Source: Agrypnia vestita
Taxonomy: Eukaryota > Arthropoda > Insecta > Trichoptera > Phryganeidae
Direction: 5' to 3'
Length of the DNA: 64,000 bases
NCBI GenBank assembly: GCA_016648135.1
Contig: JADDOH010024901.1
Location: 1 to 64,000 of the forward strand
A program made the translations under genes and the position numbers. Positions 33,743 through 44,455 of the stretch are shown here, piece by piece. The notes beneath the pieces are model-generated. The model had not been told where the DNA came from. It made no database searches and was given only the letters and a program-made list of their open reading frames with translations. Each line of letters starts with the position of its first letter. Position 1 is the stretch's first letter.

Positions 33743-34271
33743 CTAGCTGTTCATATCCGGCATTGCACGGGTTAAGGATTAAGTTTAAAATAAATTTGTG
33801 AGGGTAAACAAAGTTTCGATTCGAAAGGTATAGATTTGTATGGAAAATATATCAGGAGGAGGGGAAAGGGTAAAAGAATAGTGGAGAAATGTTACCAATG
33901 TTGATCACTGGGTCCTAAAGAATGAGTTTCGAAATATTGAGTCCGATCGGTCAAACGGTACAGATTTGCATCGAAAATATGTCAGGGGGACGGGAAGAGG
34001 TAAAATAATAGGGGGAAAATATCGCGTAAGATCCCCGCCGAGTCCTAAAAAATGAATTTCCAAATTTTAAGTCCGATCGGTCAAACGGTACAGATTTTCA
34101 TCGAAAATATGTCAGGGGAAGGGGAAGGGGTAAGAGAATAGGGAGGAAATGTTTCCTATGTTACCCGCCGGGTCCTAAATCATTAGTATGTAAAATGTGA
34201 ATCGAATCGGACAAAAGTTGTGGATTTGTATAGAGAACAGACAGACAGTCATTGAGTTTTATAGGTATAGA
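33743..34271 (-). mobile_element. Non-autonomous Helitron-like element H5
   Basis: In minus orientation: 5' TCTATACCTATAAAACTCAA, 3' hairpin-like CCCGTGCAATGCCGGA, then GAACAG, CTAG and T. Three internal ~120-bp units (GGTCAAACGGTACAGATTTG, GTCAGGGGGACGGGAAGAGG). Same family as H1, H3 and H4. Confidence 0.7.
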
Positions 34272-34439
34272 TAGATGCGCTCTTAGAATACTTGTCATAC
34301 TAAATATTCACACCTCTATCTCCACTATTCGCTATTCTGAACCTCGATGATACATCCAAGAACCTCTTTATGTTTTTTCGATTGGTTGAGCAACTTTGTA
34401 GATTGAAATTTTTTTTAATTTATCATTTTATTATTTGTA

Positions 34440-34935
34440 TGTATCTACTTATATTTTATTAATTACACCTACATGTTTCGGAAAAACCTTTCCATCATCA
34501 GGTTGTTTTAAGAATAATATCAAAATCAAAATGAATCTTTTGTTTTTGTTTTTCTAAATTATTAGAAAAATTATTTTGAAATATTATTGCTGAAGTTCTT
34601 GATTACACACAATTATTGGAATTTTTGTTTAGAATTGGGCTAGTAGTTAAATTTAATTGATTATTAATATTATTTTGTTTGCTATTATGTGCTTTATTAA
34701 TTTCTAATGAATCTAAATTATTTAATTTCAGGCTAAAATTATTTATGCGTAAAATAGAAAATCCTAAATCCTAAAACCGTGATCATTTTCTAATAAATGA
34801 TTAGAAAATCCAGAAAAACCATGATTATTCAGAAAATTTCGACAGGTTTTTCCAATACAAGACGTTGTACACGAAAGTTTATAAACACCTGAATTGTTAA
34901 ATATATTATTTTCATCTTTTCAATTTATAAATTAC
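34440..34935 (-). pseudogene. Penelope-like GIY-YIG tail (minus)
   Basis: On the minus strand: FNNSGVYKLSCTTSCIGKTC, RNFLNNHGFSGFSNHLLEN, then LSLKLNNLDSLEINKAHN and LTTSPILNKN. The order matches a GIY-YIG nuclease C terminus, with GVYKLSC...CIGKT replacing GIY...YVG. Frameshifts are present. The 3' end carries the motif at 34470-34501. Confidence 0.75.
34470..34501 (-). ncRNA. Hammerhead-type ribozyme motif in Penelope 3' repeat (minus)
   Basis: CTGATGA (34501-34495), stem II GGAAA/TTTCC, GAAAC, AT, GTA (34472-34470). All core bases are canonical and the cleavage triplet GTA is acceptable, making this one of the best-preserved motifs here. It lies just downstream of the nuclease relic on the same strand. 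Confidence 0.6.
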
Positions 34936-36179
34936 AAAGAAGTGTATGTGCGGGTACATTTACTGCACAACCAGCGCCTTGTCTTGCGTGCTGTTCTAAG
35001 GCTACTCGCGTAATGTTACTAATTTTTATAAATTAATTATTTAAATTGTAAATTTTTATGTAAATTCGTGACTATTAATTGCTGAGCTAACATCTACTTA
35101 TAAAATGTGAAAAATCTTTTTCTTAACACGGACAAATGTCAGTGAGGACAGCACAGGGGCGTACCGTAGAAATAGGCAAGCCGGCTCACAGAGCGGTATT
35201 TGACCCAAAAAGTCGATCAAAAGTCGAAAGTCACAAAATATCGAATTCCGGGAAACCGCAGCTACCTAAATTACGGTAAGGGCCTAGGTGATAATAGTCC
35301 GCCATGTTTTTTCATATTTGTAACTCACCACATTCACATCAGTCATCTTTTAATCGTGTTGCTGATCGCACGTTCTTTTGCCAAGTGAATATAACAAAAA
35401 AACTTCGTAAAATTGAAGGCGTTTTTGAGTCCGGTGAAGTAAATTGTGACAATTTTTACAATGGATATTGTAGAATCAGGTATGGAGAACCGAATTCATC
35501 ACCTAGGTTTTAAATTATTTCATAATGCTGCTATTTCTTCTGATTTTTATGGACTAACTAATTTTGTACTTATTATTTTTGTTTTTTTTATTTAAAACAA
35601 TTTGTTATATTCCCGGACCTTTCTTGAGTGTCTGTCTCTTGCCTGGCCCACAGTCAGTAGTTGACATGAAGTTTTTAGTCTTCTCCTGGTTTTTTTAATG
35701 TCATAAATTGTAGATCGGCCTATAATTTATTTTTACATGTTTTTATTTGGTGTGTTTTCTTGATATATTTTTAAAAACCAAGTGCCAGAAAGAGCCAAAA
35801 ATATAAATTTTAACAATAATAAAACTTTTATATAATTATAATCTGAATTTATTGGTAAATATAACGTCGTGATTAGACATGACAAATATATATATATTTT
35901 TTAACATCTTCATTAATCATTTTTATCGTTATGGGATCCTCTGGTTCAAAGATCACTTTTCGAGAAGGCATTTATCGTGACATGACAAAAGAATGAAGAA
36001 AAAAACACAAATAATTTGGATTTTGGTTTATCCCTTTTGAATGCAAGGATCGGATTTTTTCGAATTACTATTGCATGTTTCATACAAGATTTCAATTAAA
36101 AAGTGACAAGTAAGAACAGATGTTCAAAAAAAAATAATTATAGAAAAAAAGCAACATATCTAAGAAATATTTATAAATA
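34936..36179. other. No gene recognised
   Basis: Mixed AT-rich DNA. A somewhat GC-richer stretch (35100-35480) has two short overlapping ORFs, but neither frame shows a domain or clean splice sites. Confidence 0.35.
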
Positions 36180-36367
36180 AGCTTGGACTAATTTGTAGTT
36201 GTGCCTAAGGCTAATTATGGCGACAGCAGCGATGGCAATAGAGCATAAGATTCTTCGCTAATTCTGAAACGTCCGCTAGCATTACAGGAATAGATAAAAA
36301 AATTAATAGAGAGCTTTGCGACTGTTCTAGAAGTAATATCTAGCGGGCACAATTATTTTCAATTATA

Positions 36368-37653
36368 TTAGGTCCTTACATATGAAATTGGCGTTTAGTA
36401 TGGGAGGAACATAAGGCCGATTTTTTTTTATTGTATTATATTTATTTAATCATCGTATGTACCATTGCTATCTATGCACTTTTGCCATCTCATAGGTAGT
36501 TCATCGATCCCTTTACTAAAAAAACCATTCGGACGGGAATCAATAAAATCTTTGAAGGCGGTTTGGACTGCCCCATCGGAGTTGAATTTTTTCCTTTGCA
36601 AGAAGTTATCCAAATTTCGAAAAAAATGGTAATCTGTTGGGGCAAGGTCCGGAGAGTACGGTGGATGTCTTAGACATTCCAATTGAAGCTCCTCTAATTT
36701 GGTAGCCGTCTGTTGTGCAGTGTGTGGTCTAGCGTTATCATGAAGCAGCAGTGGCCTAGAGCGATTAACCAGCCTCGGTTGTTTAGCAGCTAGCTTTTCC
36801 ATCATGGTTTGCAGTTGCTGACAATAGACATCTGCCGTAATCGTCTGGCCAGATTTAAGAAAGCTGTAGTGAACGACACCAGCACTAGTCCACCAAACGC
36901 TCACAAGTAACTTTTTTGGAGTCAATTTTCGCTTGGGGCATGGTTTGGCTGGTTCGGCAGGGTTCAGCCATTGCGATGAGCGCTTCCGATTATCGTACAG
37001 GATCCACTTTTCATCACAGGTAATGATTCGATTTAAAATCCCTTCATTATTGTGCCGGTTGAGTAATGCAACGCAGCAGTCAACGCGCGTTTGTTGATTT
37101 GCTTCACTCAATTCGTGAGGTACCCACCTTTCAAGCTTTTTCACCTTACCAATTTGCTTCAAGTGGATTAAAACAGTTTTATCACTAACACCGCAGCCTG
37201 CAGCTAACTCGGATGTGGTTTGCGATGGATCCGCTTCCACAATAGCCTTCAATTCTTCATTATCAACTTTGGTCTCCGGCCGTCCACGGGGCTTGTTCTG
37301 CAGGTCGAAATTTCCAGAACGAAAACGTTGGAACCAAAAACGCACTGTGTTTTCTTTTGCGGCACCGTCGCCATACACATCATTAATCCTTCGAGCCGTT
37401 TCTGCAGCACTGGTGCCACGGTGGAACTCGTGCTCGTAAATAACGCGATATTTCAAGTTTTTCATTTGGTAAGCTGAGTGACGCAAAGAAAAAAACAATT
37501 GAGGAAAAAACAAATGAATTATAATTTTCAAAACAAAAATACATGAGTAAATAGCTGCATAAATTTGGATTTGGAATTCCTAACCAAAGAGAAGATATTT
37601 GAGATCAAATTTGCCAGTACGGCAAAACGCCAATTTCATATGTAAGGACCTAA
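36368..37653 (-). mobile_element. Mariner element copy 3, structurally intact
   Basis: 1,286 bp; matching 29-bp TIRs (TTAGGTCCTTACATATGAAA...); TA duplications at 36366-36367 and 37654-37655. This is the only copy here with an unbroken transposase frame. Confidence 0.95.
36446..37465 (-). CDS. Mariner transposase (D,D34D), intact
   Basis: Cut-and-paste transposase of 339 residues from the ATG at 37463-37465 (MKNLKYRVIYEHEFHRG). An upstream in-frame ATG at 37529-37531 would add 22 residues, but the other copies and the usual mariner start favour the shorter form. In order from the longer start: N-terminal helix-turn-helix (about 30-70); GRP hinge (KPRGRP, about 80-85); second helix-turn-helix (about 90-125); WVPHEL (136-141); catalytic Asp173 in TCDEKW, Asp265 in HDNARPH and Asp300 in SPDLAPTDYHFF, with 34 residues between the last two. 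Length is close to the family norm (~345). The C terminus is TYDD, where the others have TYFD. Expected to bind the flanking TIRs and insert at TA. Probable, not proven, activity. Confidence 0.93.
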   Translation of the reverse strand: MKNLKYRVIYEHEFHRGTSAAETARRINDVYGDGAAKENTVRFWFQRFRSGNFDLQNKPRGRPETKVDNEELKAIVEADPSQTTSELAAGCGVSDKTVLIHLKQIGKVKKLERWVPHELSEANQQTRVDCCVALLNRHNNEGILNRIITCDEKWILYDNRKRSSQWLNPAEPAKPCPKRKLTPKKLLVSVWWTSAGVVHYSFLKSGQTITADVYCQQLQTMMEKLAAKQPRLVNRSRPLLLHDNARPHTAQQTATKLEELQLECLRHPPYSPDLAPTDYHFFRNLDNFLQRKKFNSDGAVQTAFKDFIDSRPNGFFSKGIDELPMRWQKCIDSNGTYDD

Positions 37654-38039
37654 TATTTGTGGCTTCCAATGTCGTCCATTGTTCACAAAGTATTAATACG
37701 TGGCCCAGTAGTTATGCAGCATGCGCTTCTATAGGAACTCTGTCGGAAGAGGCAGCGGAAGCACGAAATAAACATTTCAGGGAGTACAGAGAAAAATATT
37801 CCAGGAAATTTTGCCGAGTTCAATGCAACATGGATGTAATAAACAGACTTTTGATAACGTTTGACCCATTTTTAAGCTGCATTAGGCAGAAACCTCTAAA
37901 AAAATCAAAACCGTTCAAGCCAGAAACGATAAAGTTGTTGCTTTCATGGGACGCGGATGATCAATCTGAAAAAGGTAATACGATGATGATGCTTCAGACG
38001 AAGAAAGGTGGAATGTATCTTCATATTAACACTATATAA

Positions 38040-38814
38040 AATGATATTACCTACATATTTTAATTCTATTTTTTTTTAAATATTTTTTACTAAATATATT
38101 TTATATTTTTGATTTAGTTTTTTTTATGTATTTAAATATTACAATATAACGCACTTTTATGACGCATTGTAGGGATCTTTAAAATTTATTTTTCAAATAA
38201 AAATTTAATAAACTTAACACTTATATTTATTTTTTATCTGATTATAGCCTTTATTTAGTGAATATTAACTCCAACACTAATTTTTGTAGTTGCCAGTTCA
38301 AATAGAGTGGAAAAAAAACGAATGTGCTACATAAATAGTTTTGATCGATTTTTTGGGTCAAAAACTCCACTGTGTGGCGCTTCAATTTCTAAGGAACGGC
38401 AAATTGGAGGCACAATATGAATATTAGATCTCAAATACATACGTGTATATAAGGATTAATATTTACAACAATCCAATAAAAAAAGGTGAGAAAGGACTGA
38501 TATACAAAACGAAAAACTCGACCAAGGTCGGCAGCATTGCATTTGTTACAGAATCAAATACAATTTCAAAGAATAACATCTCCTTTTATCTCCTTTTATA
38601 AACATCATAACGCATTACATTCCTGTCCGTTTGAGACAACACTACACATTCCTACACACACATTAATTAAGTTCAAGCTATTGTCTACAATTTCAATCCA
38701 CATAATATAAGGATACACATATTATCTACTGCTAATAACCTAATGTACTATAATTATGATTTATGATCATGAAGGAGAAAAAATTCCCAACTTTAAAATA
38801 TTCTCAAGGCCGTT
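38040..38814. other. No gene seen
   Basis: AT-rich; no recognisable features. Confidence 0.45.
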
Positions 38815-38905
38815 CTGAACCTTCTGGTTTTAGTTTTCTGGGATATTCTGCCGTGTTTCTAAAAACGCGTCGAATATCCAGTAAAACCACGGCAGAATAT
38901 TCGAG
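38815..38905. repeat. Inverted repeat related to 27106-27304
   Basis: GATATTCTGCCGTGTTTCTA and CCACGGCAGAATATTC face each other. The left side, GGCCGTTCTGAACCTTCTGG...TACTGCCGTG type, resembles TTTACTGGGGTATTATGCCG at 27119. A decayed member of the same foldback family. Confidence 0.5.
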
Positions 38906-38992
38906 TACTACTCGAATATTCTTATATCTTCACCTGTCGATAAGTGGTACTGTATTGTTAATAAACTCAAGTAGGTTTATGAGTATAAATCC

Positions 38993-39383
38993 ATGTATGA
39001 TAGAGTAAAGAATGAAGATATTAGGAATGAATGTAAAGCTGATCGTAGCATAATACATAGAATAAAAATAGGGTCGCTCAGGTGGTTTGGGGATGTTGAG
39101 CGAATGAATGAGGAAAGAATGGTAAGAAAGATATATAAAGCAAGTGATGGCGGCGCCAGAAAGAGTGGGCGACCACGGAAGACGTGGCATGACCAGATTA
39201 ACCAGATACTGGAAGATGGTCCTGTTAGAAGCCTCTACAACCGTCGAGCTTGCATGCGAAGATGTATGAATGTAGATGAGGCGAAAGTTGTATGTCAGGA
39301 CAGAAGAGTATGGCGCTCTCTCTTCTCTGCCTACCCCCACGGGGAAACGGCGTGATGGTAAGTTAGGTAGTTAGTTAGTTAGA
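38993..39383 (+). pseudogene. RTE-type LINE 3' end, copy B1
   Basis: The open frame 38993-39355 holds KNEDIRNECK, GSLRWFGDVERMNEERMVRK, GRPRKTWHDQINQILEDG, RRACMRRCMNVDEAKVVCQD and SLFSAYPHG. This is the conserved C-terminal tail of an insect endonuclease/reverse transcriptase LINE, followed by a (GTTA)n tail (39364-39381). No RT domain is present (5'-truncated). Long and in frame, so fairly young. Related copies lie at 57420 and 58611. Confidence 0.8.
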
Positions 39384-40226
39384 TTTATAAGTATACATTT
39401 TTCAAAATTATCCTTAACGTAGATCTTAAAGATTTATACGAAATGTATGAAATTTAAAGATACAGGTATATTTTCTTTGATCAAATTTAAGAAATGTTCT
39501 TCTTTAAATCTATTTGAAGTGATTTTAGTGATAGCCCCGCTTTTTCAGGTTTTATGTTGTAGGCTCGTAGGGTATTTTTTATTTAATTTCATGTGCGTTA
39601 GCGCCTCCAATTAGAAGGACATTAACTCTCTTATTAAAGGCTTAGGAAGGTTCTTTAAAGTGCTTCCACGTTTATAATGTTGACATTATTTCCAGCGGTG
39701 CCAGAAATATTTGTCCTGTCGTTTTGTGTGCTGTCGTGCCAGAAATATTTGTTCTGTCGTTTTACCGAGAATAAAAGATATTTTTGTCGCAAATATTTTA
39801 AAGTAGGTACCCCTCGCAAGGTTTATCCAAAGTAGTTTTAGCGCCGCATGTTGTCAAATTATTTCTTGTAATGTTACACTAGATTGTTTTTTGAAAAAAA
39901 AACTAAATATCGAGGAGTTCTAAGTAGGTACCCACATTAATGAATGGATACCTCAGGAAGTATTGAAGTCTTTGATACTTGATAGAAATGTATGTGCTTC
40001 ATTAATAAATCATGATCAAAGATGCCACCTTTTAAAACTATCACTTCTCATACCTGCTTAAATATAAAGATCAGTATGTAATACAGAATCATATATATCA
40101 TGCTCTTAAAATGCATTACGAAATAAAGTGATGTACAATACTAACATTTTTCTGACACACTCAAATTTTCAAAAAACCTTCGATCGATTGAAAATTTTAA
40201 AAGTATAACAAATTATATAATTAATA
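39384..40226. other. No gene seen
   Basis: AT-rich; GTAGGTACC words at 39806 and 39926; a short duplicated block GTGCCAGAAATATTTGT at 39700-39754. Confidence 0.45.
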
Positions 40227-40280
40227 ATGTCGCCACAAAATTATTTTGCTATTTTTGAAGAAGACGTTATAACAAATTAA
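40227..40280 (+). pseudogene. Penelope-type ORF N-terminal fragment
   Basis: ATG opens MSPQNYFAIFEEDVITN then stop. Same peptide start as 3015 and 52648. Here the terminal repeat in front has decayed. Confidence 0.4.
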
Positions 40281-41102
40281 TTCGAAATTTTATCTAAATG
40301 AGAATTGAAGTATTATACAAATTTTAATCAAACTCGTGGAAATCGGTGAAATGGGAAAATCAGGAAATATATATATGATATCGTGGGAGTTTTTTTTCAT
40401 TTCGGACAGACCGCGTTAGAGTTTCATCATCGTTACTGTGAAATACAAAATGTTAACATGCCTTTTCGATAAAAATAATATGAAATTAAATAAATGTCGC
40501 CATTCATTGTTTTAATTAACAACTCGTCCTACTGATGATTGTTAAAAAGTCTTTTTTTTTCCAAACAATGTAAATTTACTAAATAAATAAAAATACATAT
40601 GTATCTATACAATTTTGTAGACAATAGTGAAAAGAACTTAATTATTTACTTAGTCTTATCAAAGAATATTTAACTATCTATCTGAATATTTAACTATTTA
40701 ACTTGCTTTTTCGAAGTTTCAATATATTCCATAGATTAAATTTCCTTAGAAATTACGTACTTGTTGAAGCAAACGATATTATGTAACAAGGAACCTATGC
40801 ATAAAAAACGATATTTAATAAACACAAGCCTCATCTCCGGTCGTTTTATTTCGTTTCCTTAACCGTGAATTCAAACGAAATTACAGACGTTACACGATGT
40901 TATGGGGACAGACAGACAGACGGACGGTCTGACGGATAAATAGACGGACTGACGGATAAACAAGGAAATTATGTATTATCATTGGGATAAGGCCCGTTTT
41001 ATAATGCATTGTAAAATATCCCTCGGATTTCAGATGAGCTAATTATTAATAAACTAGAGGACTATTATTGTTGTTTTAAATATCTTTGATTTATTGACAA
41101 AC
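40281..41102. other. No gene seen
   Basis: AT-rich; a GACAGACAGACAGACGGACG tract at about 40910-40960 resembles the CTGTCTGTC blocks of the Helitron-like repeats but has no ends. Confidence 0.4.
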
Positions 41103-41867
41103 GAAGACCCCATGGCAAGAAGTTGTTAACTAACATTTTTGTCAAAAATGAGTTAATACGCCGTCTAAATTAAATATTGTACGCTCTTTATTGGAAATTA
41201 GTTCAGAACATAAAAATAATTAGAACATGTTCAAATCATAGGGATGAACATATTATCTAGACTTTTTTATAAAAATCAAATCGGTTACTAATGGGAAGAA
41301 CATGTTATCTTCAATAATAACATGTTCATGCCATCATTCTGAAATTAACACGTCTTTTAATTTGGTTGGAATATTTATGGTTAATATAAATTTTACTCTG
41401 GCAGTAATACAATATATTTGTTTTTATTTGAAAACTATTATAATATGTACTTATATATGTATTATTTTTCAATAATTTTAAATGGTACATACCATGTTTT
41501 GTATTATTAATTAACATGCCAGGTATTTTTGTAATTTTAGATAATCGATGGTAAAAACGGATAGCATTTGAACGGTTGTTTGATGTACGTGTTTTACCAA
41601 TTTTAAAAAAATATTATTCTCTTAAAAATGAGTTCCAGAGGCGAAAAAATGGTTGTTAACTACATTTTTTGGGGAAAATTAGTATATTTTTATTTTTTGT
41701 GAATAAATGCATTTTTTTACTTTAAATTTTTTGATATTTTAGTGACATAAATCAATAAAAATTAATCTTGACTTAGCAATAAAACATATTTTTGAAAGGC
41801 GAAATGCAAATGTCTAATTATCTCAAAATGACTTGAATAGTTAACAACTTCTCTCCATGGGGTCTTC
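41103..41867. mobile_element. Non-autonomous TIR element, 765 bp
   Basis: 30-bp inverted ends (GAAGACCCCATGGCAAGAAG...TTGTTAACTA) match at 28 of 30 positions. No transposase gene. A third related block near 41630-41660 suggests internal repetition. Target duplication not identifiable. Confidence 0.65.
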
Positions 41868-43212
41868 AAATATTTTCTTGAATCCTAAATATAAGTTAAA
41901 AGTTGATTTAAGCTACGTTTGGTAATAACGAAAAAATTAATTTTGTGACTATGACTTATTTCAATTTGATCTCAAGTTGCCTAGTTTCATTGAAATGTAC
42001 TGTGCCAGTGGCTCCTTGACAGAGGCGAAGCCTTAGAGGGGGAGGTATATGCCCCGGGCGCTAGACTATGGGGGGACCAAAAGGAGATGTGAAATTGGAG
42101 GCCTGCTTAAAATTTAATTAGAACCTATTAAATATATAAATATAATAAACGTAAAGTGTAGATTTGATGGGACGAAAACAACGAAAAAATGTAACTTAAT
42201 TATTAATTATGTATAATATAAATGTAAAATATAATATATTGCAGAAAAATATAAAATTTGGGTTGTACTATACCTATCTCACTAGAAGAATCTATGTTGA
42301 GACAGGCGGAATATATCAAAATATATAATTTTATTATTTAGAAGTATATATTATTAAATACCTATATTATTTATTATTTAAATATATTATCCACAACAGA
42401 TTTTTATCTATTTAAATATGTTTTATTTACTTTTATTTATTTTTTGTACGATTGTGTTTACTACGACCGTACATATTTCTGTTGGAAAAATTACCTATAC
42501 ATTTTTTCGTAAGTTGATTTTTATATCGTATAACATAATATAATGTTTAACATTAGATTTTTTTTTAATTTTTGCACTACGACGAATTGGAAAAACTGTC
42601 TGTTTTATTGATCACTTTTGTCAAAAATTTGTTATACTAGTATATTTTTAATATGCAAATGTAAATAAATAAATTGATATAAATTTAAATTATAATAATA
42701 AAATAATAAAATAAAAGATTATTTTTGTTTATCAATTTATTTTACATAAGTTATATAATTGTATTATTTTTAATTGCATGGATTTTCACGCATAATTATT
42801 ATATATGAAGTATGTATTTTGTAACCACTCTATAATTATGAATCAAGTATATATTTATAAAAATATTAAAATTATTTCTTTTTTGAAAATGTTTACAATA
42901 CGACAAATTGGAAAAACTCTATTATTTTGATAATGTTTTATTATTTTTGTGTATTTTTAATATGCAAAGCAAATAAACAAATTGATGTTAATGATTATTT
43001 TTGTATATCAATCAATTTTCCATTAAATTAGTTATATTATTTATTATTTTTAAGTACATGGATGTTCAAGTATAATTATTATACTATTTAATGTATTTTG
43101 TATTTACTCTATACAAAGGAATTAAATAAATATTTAATAGAAATATTTAAATTATTAATTTTTTGAAATATGATGTTTACAATAATATAGAAAATTATTT
43201 TATTCCGCTAAA
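41868..43212. other. No gene seen
   Basis: Very AT-rich. Repeated similar blocks (TACGACGAATTGGAAAAACT at 42588; TACGACAAATTGGAAAAACT at 42899; paired with TTTATATCAATTTATTT-type words) point to an old local duplication of about 310 bp. Confidence 0.45.
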
Positions 43213-43745
43213 ATTTATATCTGCTTCTTCTTCTTCTTTCTTCTTCATCAGCCTTCGTCTTTCCACTGCTGGATACAGGCCTCTTCCTTCCTTGTTGTTT
43301 GCTAATAGCCATTTCTTTCCCCCCACAGCAGCTATATGATCAGTCCATCTCTTTTGAGGTCTTCCGAGGCCTCTTTTATTCTCCCAAGGTCTCTATTTCA
43401 GAACTTTGGGAGGCCATCTTGTAGCATACTGCCTTGCAACGTGTCATGCCCAATGCCATTTTAGCTTCGCTACACGATCCATGACATCCACTACTCTAGT
43501 TCTGCGCTTAATTTCGTCATTTATAATTCTATCTCTTAGGCTTACTCCAAGCATGGATCTCTCCATGAATCGTTGCGTGCATTTGAGCTTTTCTACACTT
43601 TTCTTTGTAAGGGCCACAGTCTCCAAACCATACGTCATCGCTGGCAGTATGTACGATTCAAAAGCTTTTCTTTTTAGTGTAATTGTGATCCCTTTGTTCT
43701 CGAAGATATGTTTGAGTTTGCCAGAAGTAGCCCAGCTCATTCCTA
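43213..43745 (-). pseudogene. RTE-type LINE 3' end, copy A3 (minus)
   Basis: The plus strand begins with a CTTCTTCTTC tail and ATCAGCCTTCGTCTTTCCAC. The minus frame 43444-43740 reads ATSGKLKHIFENKGITITLK, RKAFESYILPAMTYGLETVA, MERSMLGVSLRDRI, TRVVDVMDRVAKLKWHWA. This is the post-RT region of RTE-clade proteins. It is the longest of the three A copies, breaking off in the GHIAR region. Dead and 5'-truncated. Confidence 0.8.
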
Positions 43746-44119
43746 CTCGTCTTGGTCTAAATTTACATCACCATTGTAAAATATGCAACCAGAACGAAAA
43801 AAATTGACGTTCAAAACGAACCTTCCAAATATAAAATGAAGAATCGTAGTAGGTACACGAGAAGAGATGCGCGTTGACAGATGGCGCGACAGGTGGCCCT
43901 CTATTCTATCTGCGAACCCCCACAGAATAAACATTAATTTTTAGGAATACCGTCCGGATGATATAAAGTTTTATATTCGAATTAAACCTGTCGCGCGTTT
44001 AGTTTTCGTATTAACGAGGCAATCTGCATACGAGCGACGAGAATGCATTCTGATGCGTTGATTTGTCGACAGAGCGCTGATTCGCCGCGCGACCCCCGCG
44101 CCACCTGGCCCCGGCCCGC

Positions 44120-44127
44120 TATATAAG
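44120..44127 (+). promoter_or_regulatory. TATA box of the 44265 gene
   Basis: TATATAAG inside a strongly GC-rich stretch (43990-44170) in otherwise AT-rich DNA; a plausible initiator (TTAGTTT) follows about 30 bp on, near 44151. It lies 138 bp upstream of the ATG. Confidence 0.7.
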
Positions 44128-44264
44128 CGGCCCCACCTGCGGGCCGGATTATTAGTTTCCAAACTCCCGTCGGAGCGGCATCGTGCAATTCCCGCTAGCT
44201 CGCGATTCTTTTTGGAACTTTGAAGCAGTTTTGGAACTTTGAAATTTGAAACAGTGCGCGCGAA

Positions 44265-44455
44265 ATGGGTTACGGCCGCGTGTGCTTCCTGCTCGGCTTC
44301 GCGCTGTTCGTGCTCGCGCGTGCGGGGACCGCGCGCAACATGGACGCCGCGGCCATGCAGGAGTTCCTCAAGCTGATGTCCATCAAGCTCAACGCTCTCA
44401 CTTCGCGCCATTCCCTGGAGATGAGCAGCGTGAAGAAAGACATCGAGCTTCTGAG
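44265..44455 (+). CDS. First coding exon of a secreted or membrane protein (unidentified)
   Basis: The ATG at 44265 opens MGYGRVCFLLGFALFVLARA, a classic signal peptide with a small-residue cleavage site (ARA or GTA, residues about 20-23). Then NMDAAAMQEFLKLMSIKLNA and a Lys/Glu/Leu-rich stretch ending KKDIELLR, which could form an amphipathic or coiled helix. The exon ends at 44455 in CTGAG|GTGAGT, a strong 5' splice site. 191 coding bases leave the intron in phase 2. Codon use is GC-rich, unlike the surroundings. No downstream exon was recognised within the window, so the intron may be long. I do not recognise the family; a secreted coiled-coil protein is one possibility. Confidence 0.65.

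Larger units (their letters stand above)
36180..38039 (+). pseudogene. Relic ORF of an older element, split by mariner 3
   Basis: Left part (to 36367) reads KKLIESFATVLEVISSGHNY in one frame. After the mariner, the same frame resumes as LWLPMSSIVHKVLIRGPVVM. It then shifts by one near 37731 to IGTLSEEAAEARNKHFREYR, SRKFCRVQCN, VINRLLITFDPFLSCIRQ, ending at 38039. I recognise this as a conserved protein (VHK.LI.G...LSEEA.EARNK..R.YR motif) that recurs in insect genomes. It is probably transposon-associated, but I cannot name its family. The mariner sits in the coding part with TA on each side. Confidence 0.5.

Noticed and set aside
36446..37465. Domesticated (SETMAR-like) host gene
   Set aside because: TIRs, TA duplications and near-identical sister copies show an ordinary mariner; no SET or host exon is attached.
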